Shown here in pieces: positions 28,930 through 36,849 of a stretch of DNA of 64,000 nucleotides. The translations under genes and the position numbers were made by a program. Under the pieces are notes generated by a model that was not told the DNA's origin, searched no databases, and saw nothing but the letters and a program-made list of their open reading frames with translations. The stretch spans positions 1 to 64,000 of the forward strand of contig NZ_JAGFNS010000025.1 in NCBI RefSeq assembly GCF_017592555.1, in the 5' to 3' direction. The stretch comes from Actinoplanes flavus. GTDB lineage: Bacteria > Actinomycetota > Actinomycetes > Mycobacteriales > Micromonosporaceae. Positions within the stretch are counted from its first letter, which is position 1. Every line of letters begins with the position of its first letter.

Positions 28930-31443
28930 GTGACTGACACTCCCGAGCCCCCCGACGGCGACGAGATCCAGGACGACGCCGGCGGCGGTGTGACCCAGCG
29001 GGTCGAGCCGGTCGGCCTCGAGGTCGAGATGCAGCGTTCGTACCTCGACTACGCGATGAGCGTGATCGTCGGCCGTGCGCTGCCCGACGTCCGTGACGGC
29101 CTCAAGCCGGTGCACCGCAAGATCCTTTACGCGATGTACGACGCCGGCTTCCGTCCGGACCGCGGGTACGTGAAGTGCGCCCGCGTCGTCGGCGACGTGA
29201 TGGGCAACTACCACCCGCACGGTGACTCGTCGATCTACGACGCCCTGGTCCGGATGGGCCAGATCTGGTCGCTGCGGTACCCGCTGATCGACGGCAACGG
29301 CAACTTCGGCTCGCCGGGCAACGACCCGCCGGCCGCCATGCGGTACACCGAGTCGAAGCTGTCCCCGCTCGCCATGGAGATGCTGCGGGACATCGACGAG
29401 GACACCGTCGACATGCAGGACAACTACGACGGGCGGACCAAGGAGCCGACGATCCTGCCGGCCCGGTTCCCGAACCTGCTGGTCAACGGGTCCGAGGGCA
29501 TCGCGGTCGGCATGGCCACCAAGATCCCGCCGCACAACCTGCGCGAGATCGCGGCGGCCGTGCAGTGGCAGCTCGACAACCCCGAGTCGGACGAGGCGAC
29601 CGCGCTCGAGGCGATGCTCGAGATCGTGAAGGGCCCGGACTTCCCGACGTACGGCCTGATCGTCGGGCAGACCGCGATCACCGAGGCGTACCGGACCGGC
29701 CGTGGCTCCATCCGGATGCGCGCGGTGGTCGAGGTCGAGGAGGACCAGCGCGGCCGGCCCTGCCTCGTGGTGACCGAGTTGCCGTACCAGGTGAACCCGG
29801 ACAATTTGGCCGAGCGCATTGCGGAGCTGGTCAAAGAGGGCAAACTTACCGGTATCGCGGACATCCGGGACGAGTCCTCCGGCCGTACCGGTATGCGCCT
29901 GATCCTCGTGCTCAAGCGCGACGCGGTCGCCAAGGTGGTGCTGAACAACCTCTACAAGCACACCCAGCTCCAGGAGACGTTCGGCGCGAACATGCTGGCG
30001 CTGGTCGACGGCGTGCCCCGCACGCTGAACCTCGCCCAGTTCATCCGCTACTACGTCGAGCACCAGATCGAGGTCATCCAGCGGCGGACCGCGTTCCGGC
30101 TGCGCAAGGCCGAGGAGCGCGCGCACATCCTGCGCGGCCTGGCCAAGGCGCTGGACATGTTGGACGAGGTCATCGCCCTGATCCGGCGCTCACCCACGGT
30201 GGAGGACTCGCGTCAGGGCCTGATGCAGCTGCTCGACGTCGACGAGGTCCAGGCGACCGCGATCCTCGACATGCAGCTGCGCCGGCTGGCCGCCCTGGAA
30301 CGCCAGCGGATCGTCGACGAGCTCGCGAAGATCGAGCTGGAGATCGCCGACTTCAAGGACATCCTGGCGAAGCCGGAGCGGCAGCGGGCGATCGTCTCGG
30401 AGGAGCTGGCCGAGATCGTTCAGAAGTTCGGGGACGACCGGCGCACCCAGATCATCCCGTTCGACGGCGAGGTCTCCATGGAGGACCTCATCGCCCGGGA
30501 AGACGTTGTGGTGACCATCACACGGACCGGCTACGCCAAGCGCACCAAGGTCGACATGTACCGGTCGCAGAAGCGCGGCGGCAAGGGCGTGAGCGGCGCG
30601 TCCCTGCGGCAGGACGACATCGTTTCGCACTTCTTCGTCATCTCGACCCACGACTGGATCCTGTTCTTCACGAACAAGGGCCGGGTCTACCGGGCGAAGG
30701 CGTACGAGCTGCCCGAGGCCAACCGGGTGGCCAAGGGACAGCACGTCGCGAACCTGCTGGCCTTCCAGCCGGACGAGCACATCGCGCAGGTCATCCAGAT
30801 CCCGAACTACCAGGTGGCGCCGCACCTTGTGCTCGCCACTAAGAATGGGCTCGTGAAGAAGACCCGCCTGGAGGAATTTGACTCCAACCGCAGCGGTGGC
30901 ATCATCGCCATCAACCTGCGGGAGGATGACGAATTGGTGGGCGCGGCCCTGGTGGCTTCGGAGGACGACCTGTTGCTGGTCTCCAAGAAGGCCCAGGCCA
31001 TCCGGTTCAACGCCACCGACGAGGCCCTGCGCCCGATGGGGCGGGCCACGTCCGGTGTGATCGGCATGCGGTTCGGCGAGAACGACGAGCTCCTCGCGAT
31101 GGAAGTCGTCCGTGAGGGGATGGATGTGTTGGTCGCCACCGACGGTGGGTATGCGAAACGCACGCCCATCGAGGAGTATCCGGTGCAGGGGCGTGGCGGT
31201 AAGGGGGTGCTGACCGCCAAGATCACGGAGCGTCGTGGTGGACTTGTCGGCGCTCTGGTGATCAGCCCGGAGGATGAACTGTTTGCCATCACCAGCAATG
31301 GTGGTGTCATCCGGACTCCCGTGAAGCCTGTACGGCGCACACGGGATCGGAACACAATGGGGGTCAAGCTGATGGACCTCCCTGAAGGTGTAACCATCGT
31401 GGCGCTTGCTCGCAATGCCGACGAGCCTGACGAACAGGACTAG
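28930..31443 (+). CDS. gyrA: DNA gyrase subunit A
   Basis: An 837-residue DNA cleavage subunit. The catalytic tyrosine is Tyr139 in AAMRYTESKL. The quinolone region is HPHGDSSIYDALVRMG, with Ser100 and Asp104 at the main resistance positions, so it looks like a sensitive, wild-type form (Ser where mycobacteria have Ala). The C-terminal beta-pinwheel carries the GyrA box in QKRGGKGVSG and a related QGRGGKGVLT. The GTG start has AAGGG upstream. The downstream DUF3566 gene begins three bases after the stop. Confidence 0.97.
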   Translation: MTDTPEPPDGDEIQDDAGGGVTQRVEPVGLEVEMQRSYLDYAMSVIVGRALPDVRDGLKPVHRKILYAMYDAGFRPDRGYVKCARVVGDVMGNYHPHGDSSIYDALVRMGQIWSLRYPLIDGNGNFGSPGNDPPAAMRYTESKLSPLAMEMLRDIDEDTVDMQDNYDGRTKEPTILPARFPNLLVNGSEGIAVGMATKIPPHNLREIAAAVQWQLDNPESDEATALEAMLEIVKGPDFPTYGLIVGQTAITEAYRTGRGSIRMRAVVEVEEDQRGRPCLVVTELPYQVNPDNLAERIAELVKEGKLTGIADIRDESSGRTGMRLILVLKRDAVAKVVLNNLYKHTQLQETFGANMLALVDGVPRTLNLAQFIRYYVEHQIEVIQRRTAFRLRKAEERAHILRGLAKALDMLDEVIALIRRSPTVEDSRQGLMQLLDVDEVQATAILDMQLRRLAALERQRIVDELAKIELEIADFKDILAKPERQRAIVSEELAEIVQKFGDDRRTQIIPFDGEVSMEDLIAREDVVVTITRTGYAKRTKVDMYRSQKRGGKGVSGASLRQDDIVSHFFVISTHDWILFFTNKGRVYRAKAYELPEANRVAKGQHVANLLAFQPDEHIAQVIQIPNYQVAPHLVLATKNGLVKKTRLEEFDSNRSGGIIAINLREDDELVGAALVASEDDLLLVSKKAQAIRFNATDEALRPMGRATSGVIGMRFGENDELLAMEVVREGMDVLVATDGGYAKRTPIEEYPVQGRGGKGVLTAKITERRGGLVGALVISPEDELFAITSNGGVIRTPVKPVRRTRDRNTMGVKLMDLPEGVTIVALARNADEPDEQD

Positions 31444-31446
31444 TTG

Positions 31447-32349
31447 ATGCCGGAGACACAGGCGAAGTCGGGGGGCCCGGGGAGCTCAGCGACTCCGGAC
31501 GATGCGGCTAAGAAGGACAGCGCCGCCTCGAACGGTCGTGAGACCACAGGGCGCGCCGCTGTCCCCGCCGATGCCCCGTCCGCGCCCAAGTTCACCCGCG
31601 CGCCGGGCATGGCCCCGCCGCCGGGCGAACCGGCCGCCGGCAGCAGTGACGGCGCGGACAAACGGCCGGGTGCGCAGTCCGGGGTGAAGGGCTCGGCCTC
31701 GGTGCCGGTCGTCACCAAGGGCAAGGGCGCCGCTCCTGGGACGCCCGCCGGGCGTACCCCGGGAACCGCTCCCGGCGCGAGCCCGAGCGCCGCGCCGCGA
31801 CCCACCACCGCGCCCGCGTCCGCGGCGCCGGCCGCGTCCGGAGCCGCGAAACAGCGGACCGGCGCCTCTCCGGCCGCGCCCACGGCCGGGGGTGCGGCAG
31901 CGGTCGGGGCCGCCCGTGTCTCGGAAGCGGTCCGCTCGGCCCGCTCAACGGTGTCGTCGGCGGCCGCGCGCGGCCCCCGTCGCGCCCGGCTGAACCTGAA
32001 GCGGATCGACCCCTGGTCGGTGATGAAGTTCTCGTTCGCCGTGTCGATCGTGCTCTTCATCGTCGTGGTGGTCGCCACCTCGGTGCTCTACCTCGCCCTG
32101 GACACCATGGGCGTGTGGAGCTCGGTCAACGGCAACCTCCAGGACCTGGTCACCGCCAGCGGTGGCAGCGAGACGTCGTCCGACGGCACGTTCAAGATCA
32201 CCGCCTGGGGCGTCATCGGCACGTCGATGCTGATCGGCGCGGTCAACGTGGTGCTGTTCACCGCGCTGGCCACGCTGAGCGCGTTCATCTACAACGTCTG
32301 CGCCGACCTGGTCGGTGGAATCGAGCTGACACTGGCCGAGCGAGACTGA
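31447..32349 (+). CDS. DUF3566 membrane protein downstream of gyrA
   Basis: A 300-residue protein with a disordered Ala/Pro/Gly-rich N-terminal half (1-175) and a C-terminal DUF3566 domain beginning RARLNLKRIDPWSVMKFSF. It has two membrane helices (about 195-220 and 255-285), with a short extracytoplasmic loop between them. Actinobacteria regularly carry this gene after gyrA; the role is not established in the family as far as I know. It starts three bases after the gyrA stop, hence probably the same operon, and is followed by a strong terminator. Confidence 0.9.
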   Translation: MPETQAKSGGPGSSATPDDAAKKDSAASNGRETTGRAAVPADAPSAPKFTRAPGMAPPPGEPAAGSSDGADKRPGAQSGVKGSASVPVVTKGKGAAPGTPAGRTPGTAPGASPSAAPRPTTAPASAAPAASGAAKQRTGASPAAPTAGGAAAVGAARVSEAVRSARSTVSSAAARGPRRARLNLKRIDPWSVMKFSFAVSIVLFIVVVVATSVLYLALDTMGVWSSVNGNLQDLVTASGGSETSSDGTFKITAWGVIGTSMLIGAVNVVLFTALATLSAFIYNVCADLVGGIELTLAERD

Positions 32350-32355
32350 CGAAAC

Positions 32356-32401
32356 GCATCGGGTTGCGGGCACCCCGCTTTGGAAGCCCGCAACCCGATG
32401 C
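32356..32401 (+). terminator. Terminator after the gyrase operon
   Basis: A perfect 16-bp stem, GCATCGGGTTGCGGGC pairing with GCCCGCAACCCGATGC, with a 14-base loop, lies 6 bases after the DUF3566 stop and 24 bases before tRNA-Ile. Confidence 0.85.
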
Positions 32402-32424
32402 GGTAACGTTCAGTCCGCAGGTGA

Positions 32425-32498
32425 GGGGCTATAGCTCAGTCGGTTAGAGCGCAGAGCTGATAACTCTGAGGTCGCTGGTTCGATTCCAGCTAGCCCCA
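32425..32498 (+). tRNA. tRNA-Ile (GAT)
   Basis: A 74-nt cloverleaf with a perfect GGGGCTA/TAGCCCC acceptor stem. The D-loop GCTCAGTCGGTTAGAGC, anticodon GAT (32459-32461) and GGTTCGATTCC T-arm are visible. The CCA end is not encoded. Confidence 0.97.
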
Positions 32499-32511
32499 CG
32501 GGTGACTGAGA

Positions 32512-32543
32512 GGCCCCACTCACGAGATGACGTGAGTCGGGGC
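32512..32543 (+). terminator. Terminator after tRNA-Ile
   Basis: A stem of GGCCCCACTCACG with CGTGAGTCGGGGCC (one bulged base) and a 6-base loop lies 13 bases past the tRNA. Confidence 0.7.
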
Positions 32544-32595
32544 CACTTGTCATTCACCGTCCCTTTCCGAGCGGTGCCTAGGGGGTAGCAGTTCA

Positions 32596-32724
32596 GTGCT
32601 GAAGAAGCTCCTCATCATTGCCGGTGTCGTCGGTGTCGCCGCTCTGGTGGTCAAGAAGGTCAAGGCCTCCAGCGACGAGCGTGCTCTGTGGCACGAGGCG
32701 ACCACTGCTCCCGACCTGCGATAG
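32596..32724 (+). CDS. DLW-39 family small protein
   Basis: A 42-residue protein, too short for most gene callers. It starts with GTG (LKKLLIIAGVVGVAALVV), which makes one membrane helix, and ends KASSDERALWHEATTAPDLR. This is the actinobacterial DLW-39 family, typically found between tRNA-Ile and tRNA-Ala after gyrA, exactly the position here. The function is unknown. The GGGGG upstream (about 32580) is a plausible ribosome-binding site. Confidence 0.85.
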   Translation: MLKKLLIIAGVVGVAALVVKKVKASSDERALWHEATTAPDLR

Positions 32725-32732
32725 CGGGTCAC

Positions 32733-32805
32733 GGGGCCCTAGCTCAACTGGCAGAGCACCGCCTTTGCAAGGCGGGGGTTAGGGGTTCAAGTCCCCTGGG
32801 CTCCA
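32733..32805 (+). tRNA. tRNA-Ala (TGC)
   Basis: A 73-nt cloverleaf. The acceptor stem GGGGCCC pairs with GGGCTCC (one G-U). The anticodon TGC is at 32766-32768, and the T-arm GGGGTTCAAGTCCCC is perfect. CCA is encoded at 32806-32808, unlike tRNA-Ile. Confidence 0.97.
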
Positions 32806-32817
32806 CCACCTTTCGCG

Positions 32818-32842
32818 CGCCGTCCGGGGATTCCGGGCGGCG
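32818..32842 (+). terminator. Terminator after tRNA-Ala
   Basis: A stem of CGCCGTCCGG with CCGGGCGGCG (one G-U pair) and a 5-base loop, 10 bases after the encoded CCA. Confidence 0.6.
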
Positions 32843-33008
32843 TTCTCTGTTCGTGCCGCAACCGGCCGATGAGCCCGCCGCGAGTGGGCTTTCTGGTGCG
32901 GCGGCCGGCGGCCCGCACCGCTGGCGGTGGCCCACGATGCCGTCTGCCTATCCGACCAGCAGGGCGTCGTTGCCGCCGTTGGCCAGGGCTAGCATGTAGG
33001 AGGACCGG

Positions 33009-33194
33009 GTGGCAGCGTTTCGGGTCGGCGACGTCGTGGTCACTGTGGACTTCGACGCGACGCAGATCACGCCGGTCAGCGATGAGGTGAGCATGGAACG
33101 CCTGATTCGCGCCGTCCATCAACGGTTGGTCGACTGGCGTCAACCGGTAGGCGGGCGACGGATTTGCACGATCTTTGATCTACTGGCGCGGTGA
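33009..33194 (+). CDS. Small hypothetical protein (61 residues)
   Basis: A GTG start is preceded by AGGAGG at ideal spacing, the strongest ribosome-binding site in this neighbourhood. The protein (AAFRVGDVVVTVDFDATQIT...) is acidic, without a signal or membrane segment, and I do not recognise a family. Its stop overlaps the GTG of the following lipoprotein gene (GTGA), implying coupling and a shared role. The good start signal and coupling are the reasons to call it. Confidence 0.6.
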   Translation: MAAFRVGDVVVTVDFDATQITPVSDEVSMERLIRAVHQRLVDWRQPVGGRRICTIFDLLAR

Positions 33195-33862
33195 ATCGCC
33201 GCTCCGCCCTCTCCCTGATCGCACTTCTCGGGCTGGCCGGCTGTGGCCGCCCGGGTTACGCCGAGCCTCTTCCGTCGGCCGGGCCGGAGGCCGACTACGG
33301 CTGGCCGGCTCGTAGTGCCGACCTCAGCCACGGGTTCTGTTTCACCCTGGTTCGGGGCATCAAGCCGTACGCCCTGATCGAGCGGCTCGGTGGCGACGAG
33401 CTGGAGCGGGTCGAGTGGCACCGGGTCGTCGGGCCCGGGGACGGGGAGACGGGTGACCCGAAGCGGTTCTTCATCGGGATCGCCAGTGTCGGTGACTGGT
33501 CGGTCCTGGTGGAGGACAACGGGTCGCTCGGTGTCACCTCGCAGATCGTGGGGCCGCTGTCGGCGGACGGCGGGGAGGTCGTCGCCTACCGGGGAGGTGG
33601 GGGCGGGCCCGGCCGGCTCATGGTCTTCCGGGACGGGAACCTCGCGCTGGACCTCGACACGGCGGCGCCGGAGCGGGCCGGGGGCGGCGGGCTGGACGAG
33701 TTCCGGTCCGAGCTGACCACGGCCGGGCTTCTCGGGGGTACGGGCGTGACGGAGCCCACGGCTGCGGCGCTCGGTTTCGTGGCCCGGCACACCGGCATCG
33801 CGTTGACCTCGGAGCTTCTGCGGGACAGGACATATCTGCTGGTCACCGTTCCGAAGCCGTAG
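33191..33862 (+). CDS. Putative lipoprotein, hypothetical
   Basis: A 223-residue secreted protein. It begins NRRSALSLIALLGLAGCGRP, a lipoprotein signal with the lipobox LAGC (Cys18), so the mature protein should be lipid-anchored on the outer face of the membrane. The rest has no cysteine apart from a buried-looking CFTL and no family I recognise. It includes Gly-rich loops (RGGGGGPGR) and ends LLVTVPKP. It is translationally coupled to the small gene upstream. Confidence 0.75.
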   Translation: MNRRSALSLIALLGLAGCGRPGYAEPLPSAGPEADYGWPARSADLSHGFCFTLVRGIKPYALIERLGGDELERVEWHRVVGPGDGETGDPKRFFIGIASVGDWSVLVEDNGSLGVTSQIVGPLSADGGEVVAYRGGGGGPGRLMVFRDGNLALDLDTAAPERAGGGGLDEFRSELTTAGLLGGTGVTEPTAAALGFVARHTGIALTSELLRDRTYLLVTVPKP

Positions 33863-33894
33863 ATGTGCATTTGCCCGGTCTTGGGCTGCGCCGG

Positions 33895-33903
33895 TTATCC
33901 ACA
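33895..33903. promoter_or_regulatory. Isolated DnaA box
   Basis: A perfect TTATCCACA lies 52 bp before the Nudix gene. It may bind DnaA, but a single 9-mer can also occur by chance. Confidence 0.4.
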
Positions 33904-33955
33904 GAGGAATGAATGAGCCCTGCGGCGTACCGGCCCGGCGGTTAGCCTGCATGGC

Positions 33956-34468
33956 GTGGAAGAACGAAGACGGGCCGCCGCCGTGATCGTGCGGGACGGC
34001 CGTGTGCTGATGGTGCACGAGCGCAGCCGGCGATCCGGTGGCGGTGAGTGGTGGACCCTTCCCGGCGGCGGCCTGCGTCCCGGCGAGACGGCCGAGGAGG
34101 CGGTGCGGCGCGAGGTGTTCGAGGAGACCGGCCTCGTCGTCAGCGACGCCCGCTATGTGCTGGAGATGCCCTACCCGTCCGGCATGACCTCGGTCTTCGC
34201 GGTCAGTGTCGCGGACGGCGAGCCACGCGTCGGGCGCGATGACGGTTCCGGCCCGGAGCAGCTCGGGGTCGACTGGCTGCCGGTTCCCGAGCTGCCGATC
34301 GAGACCAATGGGGTGCCGGTCCCGCCGTTGATGGTGGTGCTGCCGACCCTTGCCGATCAGACCGTGGGGGTCGAGTCTGCCACCGGGGCGTTCTCCGGTT
34401 CCGCCGACGGCGCGGGCGCCGGGAGGAACGGAGCGGTCACGGCGCGGCGCCGCTCCACCACGAAGTAG
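33956..34468 (+). CDS. Nudix hydrolase
   Basis: A 170-residue protein with a complete Nudix box, GLRPGETAEEAVRREVFEETGLV (G-x5-E-x7-R-E-x2-E-E-x-G), at about residues 39-61. Nudix enzymes cut nucleoside diphosphates linked to another group. The substrate is not evident. The fold ends near residue 135; the last 35 residues (Gly/Ala/Ser-rich, then RRRST) overlap by 112 bp the 3' end of a converging membrane-protein gene and have no family support. The protein may be shorter in relatives. The start is a GTG. Confidence 0.88.
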   Translation: MEERRRAAAVIVRDGRVLMVHERSRRSGGGEWWTLPGGGLRPGETAEEAVRREVFEETGLVVSDARYVLEMPYPSGMTSVFAVSVADGEPRVGRDDGSGPEQLGVDWLPVPELPIETNGVPVPPLMVVLPTLADQTVGVESATGAFSGSADGAGAGRNGAVTARRRSTTK

Positions 34469-34881
34469 ATGCAGGCGGCGGCGTAGCCCACGGCCAGGAG
34501 GCCGCCGAGTATGCGTACCGGCAGGGACGTGAACGGGGCGCAGCTGGTGGCGACGGCGGTCAGTGCCCAGATCGACAGGAGCGCGGCGTTGACCGTGTCC
34601 GTCCAGTACCAGATGACCTGGGACCGGCGGCGGGCCTGACGCTGGACCTCCACCACCAGGGCGTGCGCCATCATCGCCGCCAGCAGACCCAGCAGCAGGG
34701 TGGCGAAGAGCGAATGATGGCCGCCGGCGATGGAGACGAGCGCGGTGGCGCCGGTCAGCAGGGCGAGCCCACTGACGGTCCCCACACGGGCCTTTCGGCG
34801 GTCCTCCACAATCCCTGATGCTCGGCATGATCCGGACGAAACTGAGGGCTTTCCGGAAATCAGGCCTTCGTGGTCCGCCAA
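34357..34881 (-). CDS. Membrane protein, hypothetical
   Basis: A 174-residue protein with four predicted membrane helices (about 37-55, 58-78, 97-117 and 122-142) separated by a basic loop (EVQRQARRRSQ), and a Pro/Ala-rich C-terminal tail. No family is recognised. The start is uncertain: neither the upstream start at 34881 nor an internal GTG at 34809 (150 residues, just before the first helix) has a strong ribosome-binding site. Its last 112 bp overlap the Nudix gene on the other strand. Confidence 0.7.
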   Translation of the reverse strand: MADHEGLISGKPSVSSGSCRASGIVEDRRKARVGTVSGLALLTGATALVSIAGGHHSLFATLLLGLLAAMMAHALVVEVQRQARRRSQVIWYWTDTVNAALLSIWALTAVATSCAPFTSLPVRILGGLLAVGYAAACIYFVVERRRAVTAPFLPAPAPSAEPENAPVADSTPTV

Positions 34882-34974
34882 TCCGCGTACGTCTGAAGTG
34901 GTTTGGGTCTATTGTCCGTCCGCCTCGTGATCGAGGGCACGTCACGATGCCGGGCGATGATTCGTCCCTTCCGC

Positions 34975-35760
34975 ATGAGCGACTCGATGACAGTGCTGGT
35001 GACCGGGGCGAGCGGCACACTCGGAACGGCGGGGGTGCCCGCCCTGACCGCCGTCGGCCACCAGGTGCGGCCGATGAGCCGGCGGGCACGGCCGGGATGG
35101 GTGGCCGCCGACCTCGCGGGCGGAGACGGGCTCGACGACGCGGTACGCGGTGCCGACGCGATCGTGCACCTGGCCTCGGCGCCGGGCCGCCGGCAGCGGG
35201 AGACGGACGTGGAGGGCACGCGGCGGCTTCTCGTCGCGGCGGCCGCCGCGGGGGTACGGCACGTGCTGTACGTGTCGATCGTCGGGATCGACCGGGTGCC
35301 GCTCGGCTACTACCGCACCAAGCTCGCCACCGAGGCCGTTGTCCGCGATTCCGGCGTGCCGTTCACGATCCTGCGGGCCACCCAGTTCCCCTCGCTGGTC
35401 GACACCTTCTTCACCGTGTCCAGCCGGCTGGGGCCGCTCATCGTCGACCCGGGGTTCCGGGTGCGGCCGGTGCACGTCCAGGACGTGGCGGAGCGGATCG
35501 GGGATCTTCTCGGCGAACCGGCCACCGGACAGACCGTCGAGCTGGCGGGGCCCCAGGTGCTGACCTTCGGGGAGATGGCCCATCCCTGGCTCGCGGCGCG
35601 TGGCAGCAGACGGCCGGTCTGGCCGGTGCGGCTGCCGGGTGGTCTGGCCCGTGCGGTTCGGGAGGGTGGCCTGGTCGGTACCGCCGGATTCACGGGCACG
35701 CGTACCTGGGACGACTACCTGGTTGAGCGCTACGGCAACAGCGGGTGCGAACCTGTGTGA
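34975..35760 (+). CDS. NAD(P)-binding NmrA/SDR-type protein
   Basis: A 261-residue atypical short-chain dehydrogenase-like protein. The N-terminal MTVLVTGASGTLGTAGVPAL contains the GxxGxxG dinucleotide motif, and ADAIVHLASAPGR and HVLYVSIVGIDRVPLGYYRTK follow. The YxxxK pair (YYRTK) is kept. Proteins of this group act as NAD(P)H-dependent reductases or as redox sensors such as NmrA. The substrate is unknown. The ATG at 34987 is an equally good start (257 residues); the longer frame from 34903 lacks support. It is probably cotranscribed with the next gene, which starts two bases after its stop. Confidence 0.85.
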   Translation: MSDSMTVLVTGASGTLGTAGVPALTAVGHQVRPMSRRARPGWVAADLAGGDGLDDAVRGADAIVHLASAPGRRQRETDVEGTRRLLVAAAAAGVRHVLYVSIVGIDRVPLGYYRTKLATEAVVRDSGVPFTILRATQFPSLVDTFFTVSSRLGPLIVDPGFRVRPVHVQDVAERIGDLLGEPATGQTVELAGPQVLTFGEMAHPWLAARGSRRPVWPVRLPGGLARAVREGGLVGTAGFTGTRTWDDYLVERYGNSGCEPV

Positions 35761-35761
35761 C

Positions 35762-36217
35762 ATGCACGAGGTGGCGGAACGGATCGATGCGGCCTGGGAG
35801 TGGTGGGTGGCCGCGATCGACGAATCCCAGGAGGGACGCTGGGTTCGCGACACCGTGGAGAGGCAGGTGCTGGCGGACATCACGGTCGCCACCCGGTGTC
35901 TCCACGACGGCCGCCGGTTGCCGCCGTTCACCGACGACCCGGTGCGCTTACGGTTGGGGCGAATCGCCGCCTGGGCGGGCGTCCTTCGGTTGGCCGTCCG
36001 GGCGGGTGGCTGGACTCTGTCGCCCGTGGTCGGGCATCGTCCGCCGCATCCGGCGGGCATGCTGGAACTGTTGTCCGGCATCTATGCGGTCGCCGAGTGG
36101 GGTGAGATCTGGCTGAGGCGGCCGGGGACTCCTCCGGAGCACGCCGTCGCGGCCGCCGAGCACTTTCTGGCCGGGCCCGGGTCGATGGAGGACCTCGAGT
36201 CGTTCTTCTACGACTGA
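35762..36217 (+). CDS. Hypothetical protein, 151 residues
   Basis: A small helical protein, MHEVAERIDAAWEWWVAAID..., that I do not assign to a family. It is Trp-rich (WEWWVA, GGWTL, EWGEIWLRR) and has an acidic C-terminus ending EDLESFFYD. The ATG lies one base after the stop of the NmrA-like gene, so the two are probably cotranscribed and may act together. Confidence 0.7.
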   Translation: MHEVAERIDAAWEWWVAAIDESQEGRWVRDTVERQVLADITVATRCLHDGRRLPPFTDDPVRLRLGRIAAWAGVLRLAVRAGGWTLSPVVGHRPPHPAGMLELLSGIYAVAEWGEIWLRRPGTPPEHAVAAAEHFLAGPGSMEDLESFFYD

Positions 36218-36265
36218 GGCGCACCCCGCCGAGTTGTGATCGATTGACTGGGCAAGGATGTCGTC

Positions 36266-36820
36266 ATGATGGGAAGCCTGCGGACCGAAATCGCTCAGAC
36301 CCGGCCGGATCTGCTCGCGCCGGCGGTGGCCGGGGCGCTGACGGTCTGGCCGGCTGAGGCGCCGATCGACGCCGATCAGGTTCTGGTCGCGCCGATCGAT
36401 CCGGGGCTGGCCGACACGGCGGCCTTCTGTGAGGCGTACGAAGTGGGGCTGGCCGAGTCCGCCAACTGCGTGATCGTGGCCGGGCGCCGCGGTGAGGTCA
36501 CCCGCTACGCGGCCTGCATCATCCTCGCGACCACGCGCGCCGACGTGAACGGCATGGTTCGGCGGCACCTGGACGTACGGAAGGCCAGTTTCGCGCCGAT
36601 GGACGACGCTGTGGCACTGACCGGGATGGAGTACGGCGGGATCACGCCGATCGGGCTCCCCGCCTCGTGGCCGATTCTGGTCGACGCCCGTGTGGTCGCC
36701 GCTCCGCACGTGGTCGTCGGCTCCGGTGTTCGGCACAGCAAGATCGTCATCGCCGGCCCGGCCCTCGGCGCCTTGCCGGGCGCCGAGGTGATCGATGGAT
36801 TGGCCCGCGCTACGGCGTGA
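36266..36820 (+). CDS. YbaK/EbsC-family aminoacyl-tRNA deacylase
   Basis: A 184-residue YbaK-type protein that in characterised members removes wrong amino acids from tRNA. Supporting parts are ESANCVIVAGRRGEVTRYAACI, DVRKASFAPMDDAVALTGME and EYGGITPIGLPASWPILVD, including the conserved lysine in VRKASFA and the Gly-x-x-x-P loop (GGITPIG). Specificity (Cys, Pro or Ala) cannot be read. The proS gene is 2.7 kb away, but no operon links them. A parS site lies 14 bases after the stop. Confidence 0.85.
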   Translation: MMGSLRTEIAQTRPDLLAPAVAGALTVWPAEAPIDADQVLVAPIDPGLADTAAFCEAYEVGLAESANCVIVAGRRGEVTRYAACIILATTRADVNGMVRRHLDVRKASFAPMDDAVALTGMEYGGITPIGLPASWPILVDARVVAAPHVVVGSGVRHSKIVIAGPALGALPGAEVIDGLARATA

Positions 36821-36834
36821 CCGTTATCGATTCT

Positions 36835-36848
36835 GTTTCACGTGAAAC
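36835..36848. promoter_or_regulatory. parS: parS site 9 (right of oriC)
   Basis: A perfect GTTTCACGTGAAAC palindrome exactly between two converging genes. It is about 16 kb right of oriC, nearly mirroring sites 1 and 2 about 16.5 kb to the left. Confidence 0.93.
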
Positions 36849-36849
36849 G

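Noticed and set aside
33140..35089. A 649-codon minus-strand frame over the lipoprotein and Nudix genes
   Set aside because: It is antisense to genes with a clear lipobox and Nudix box; its own text has no motif.
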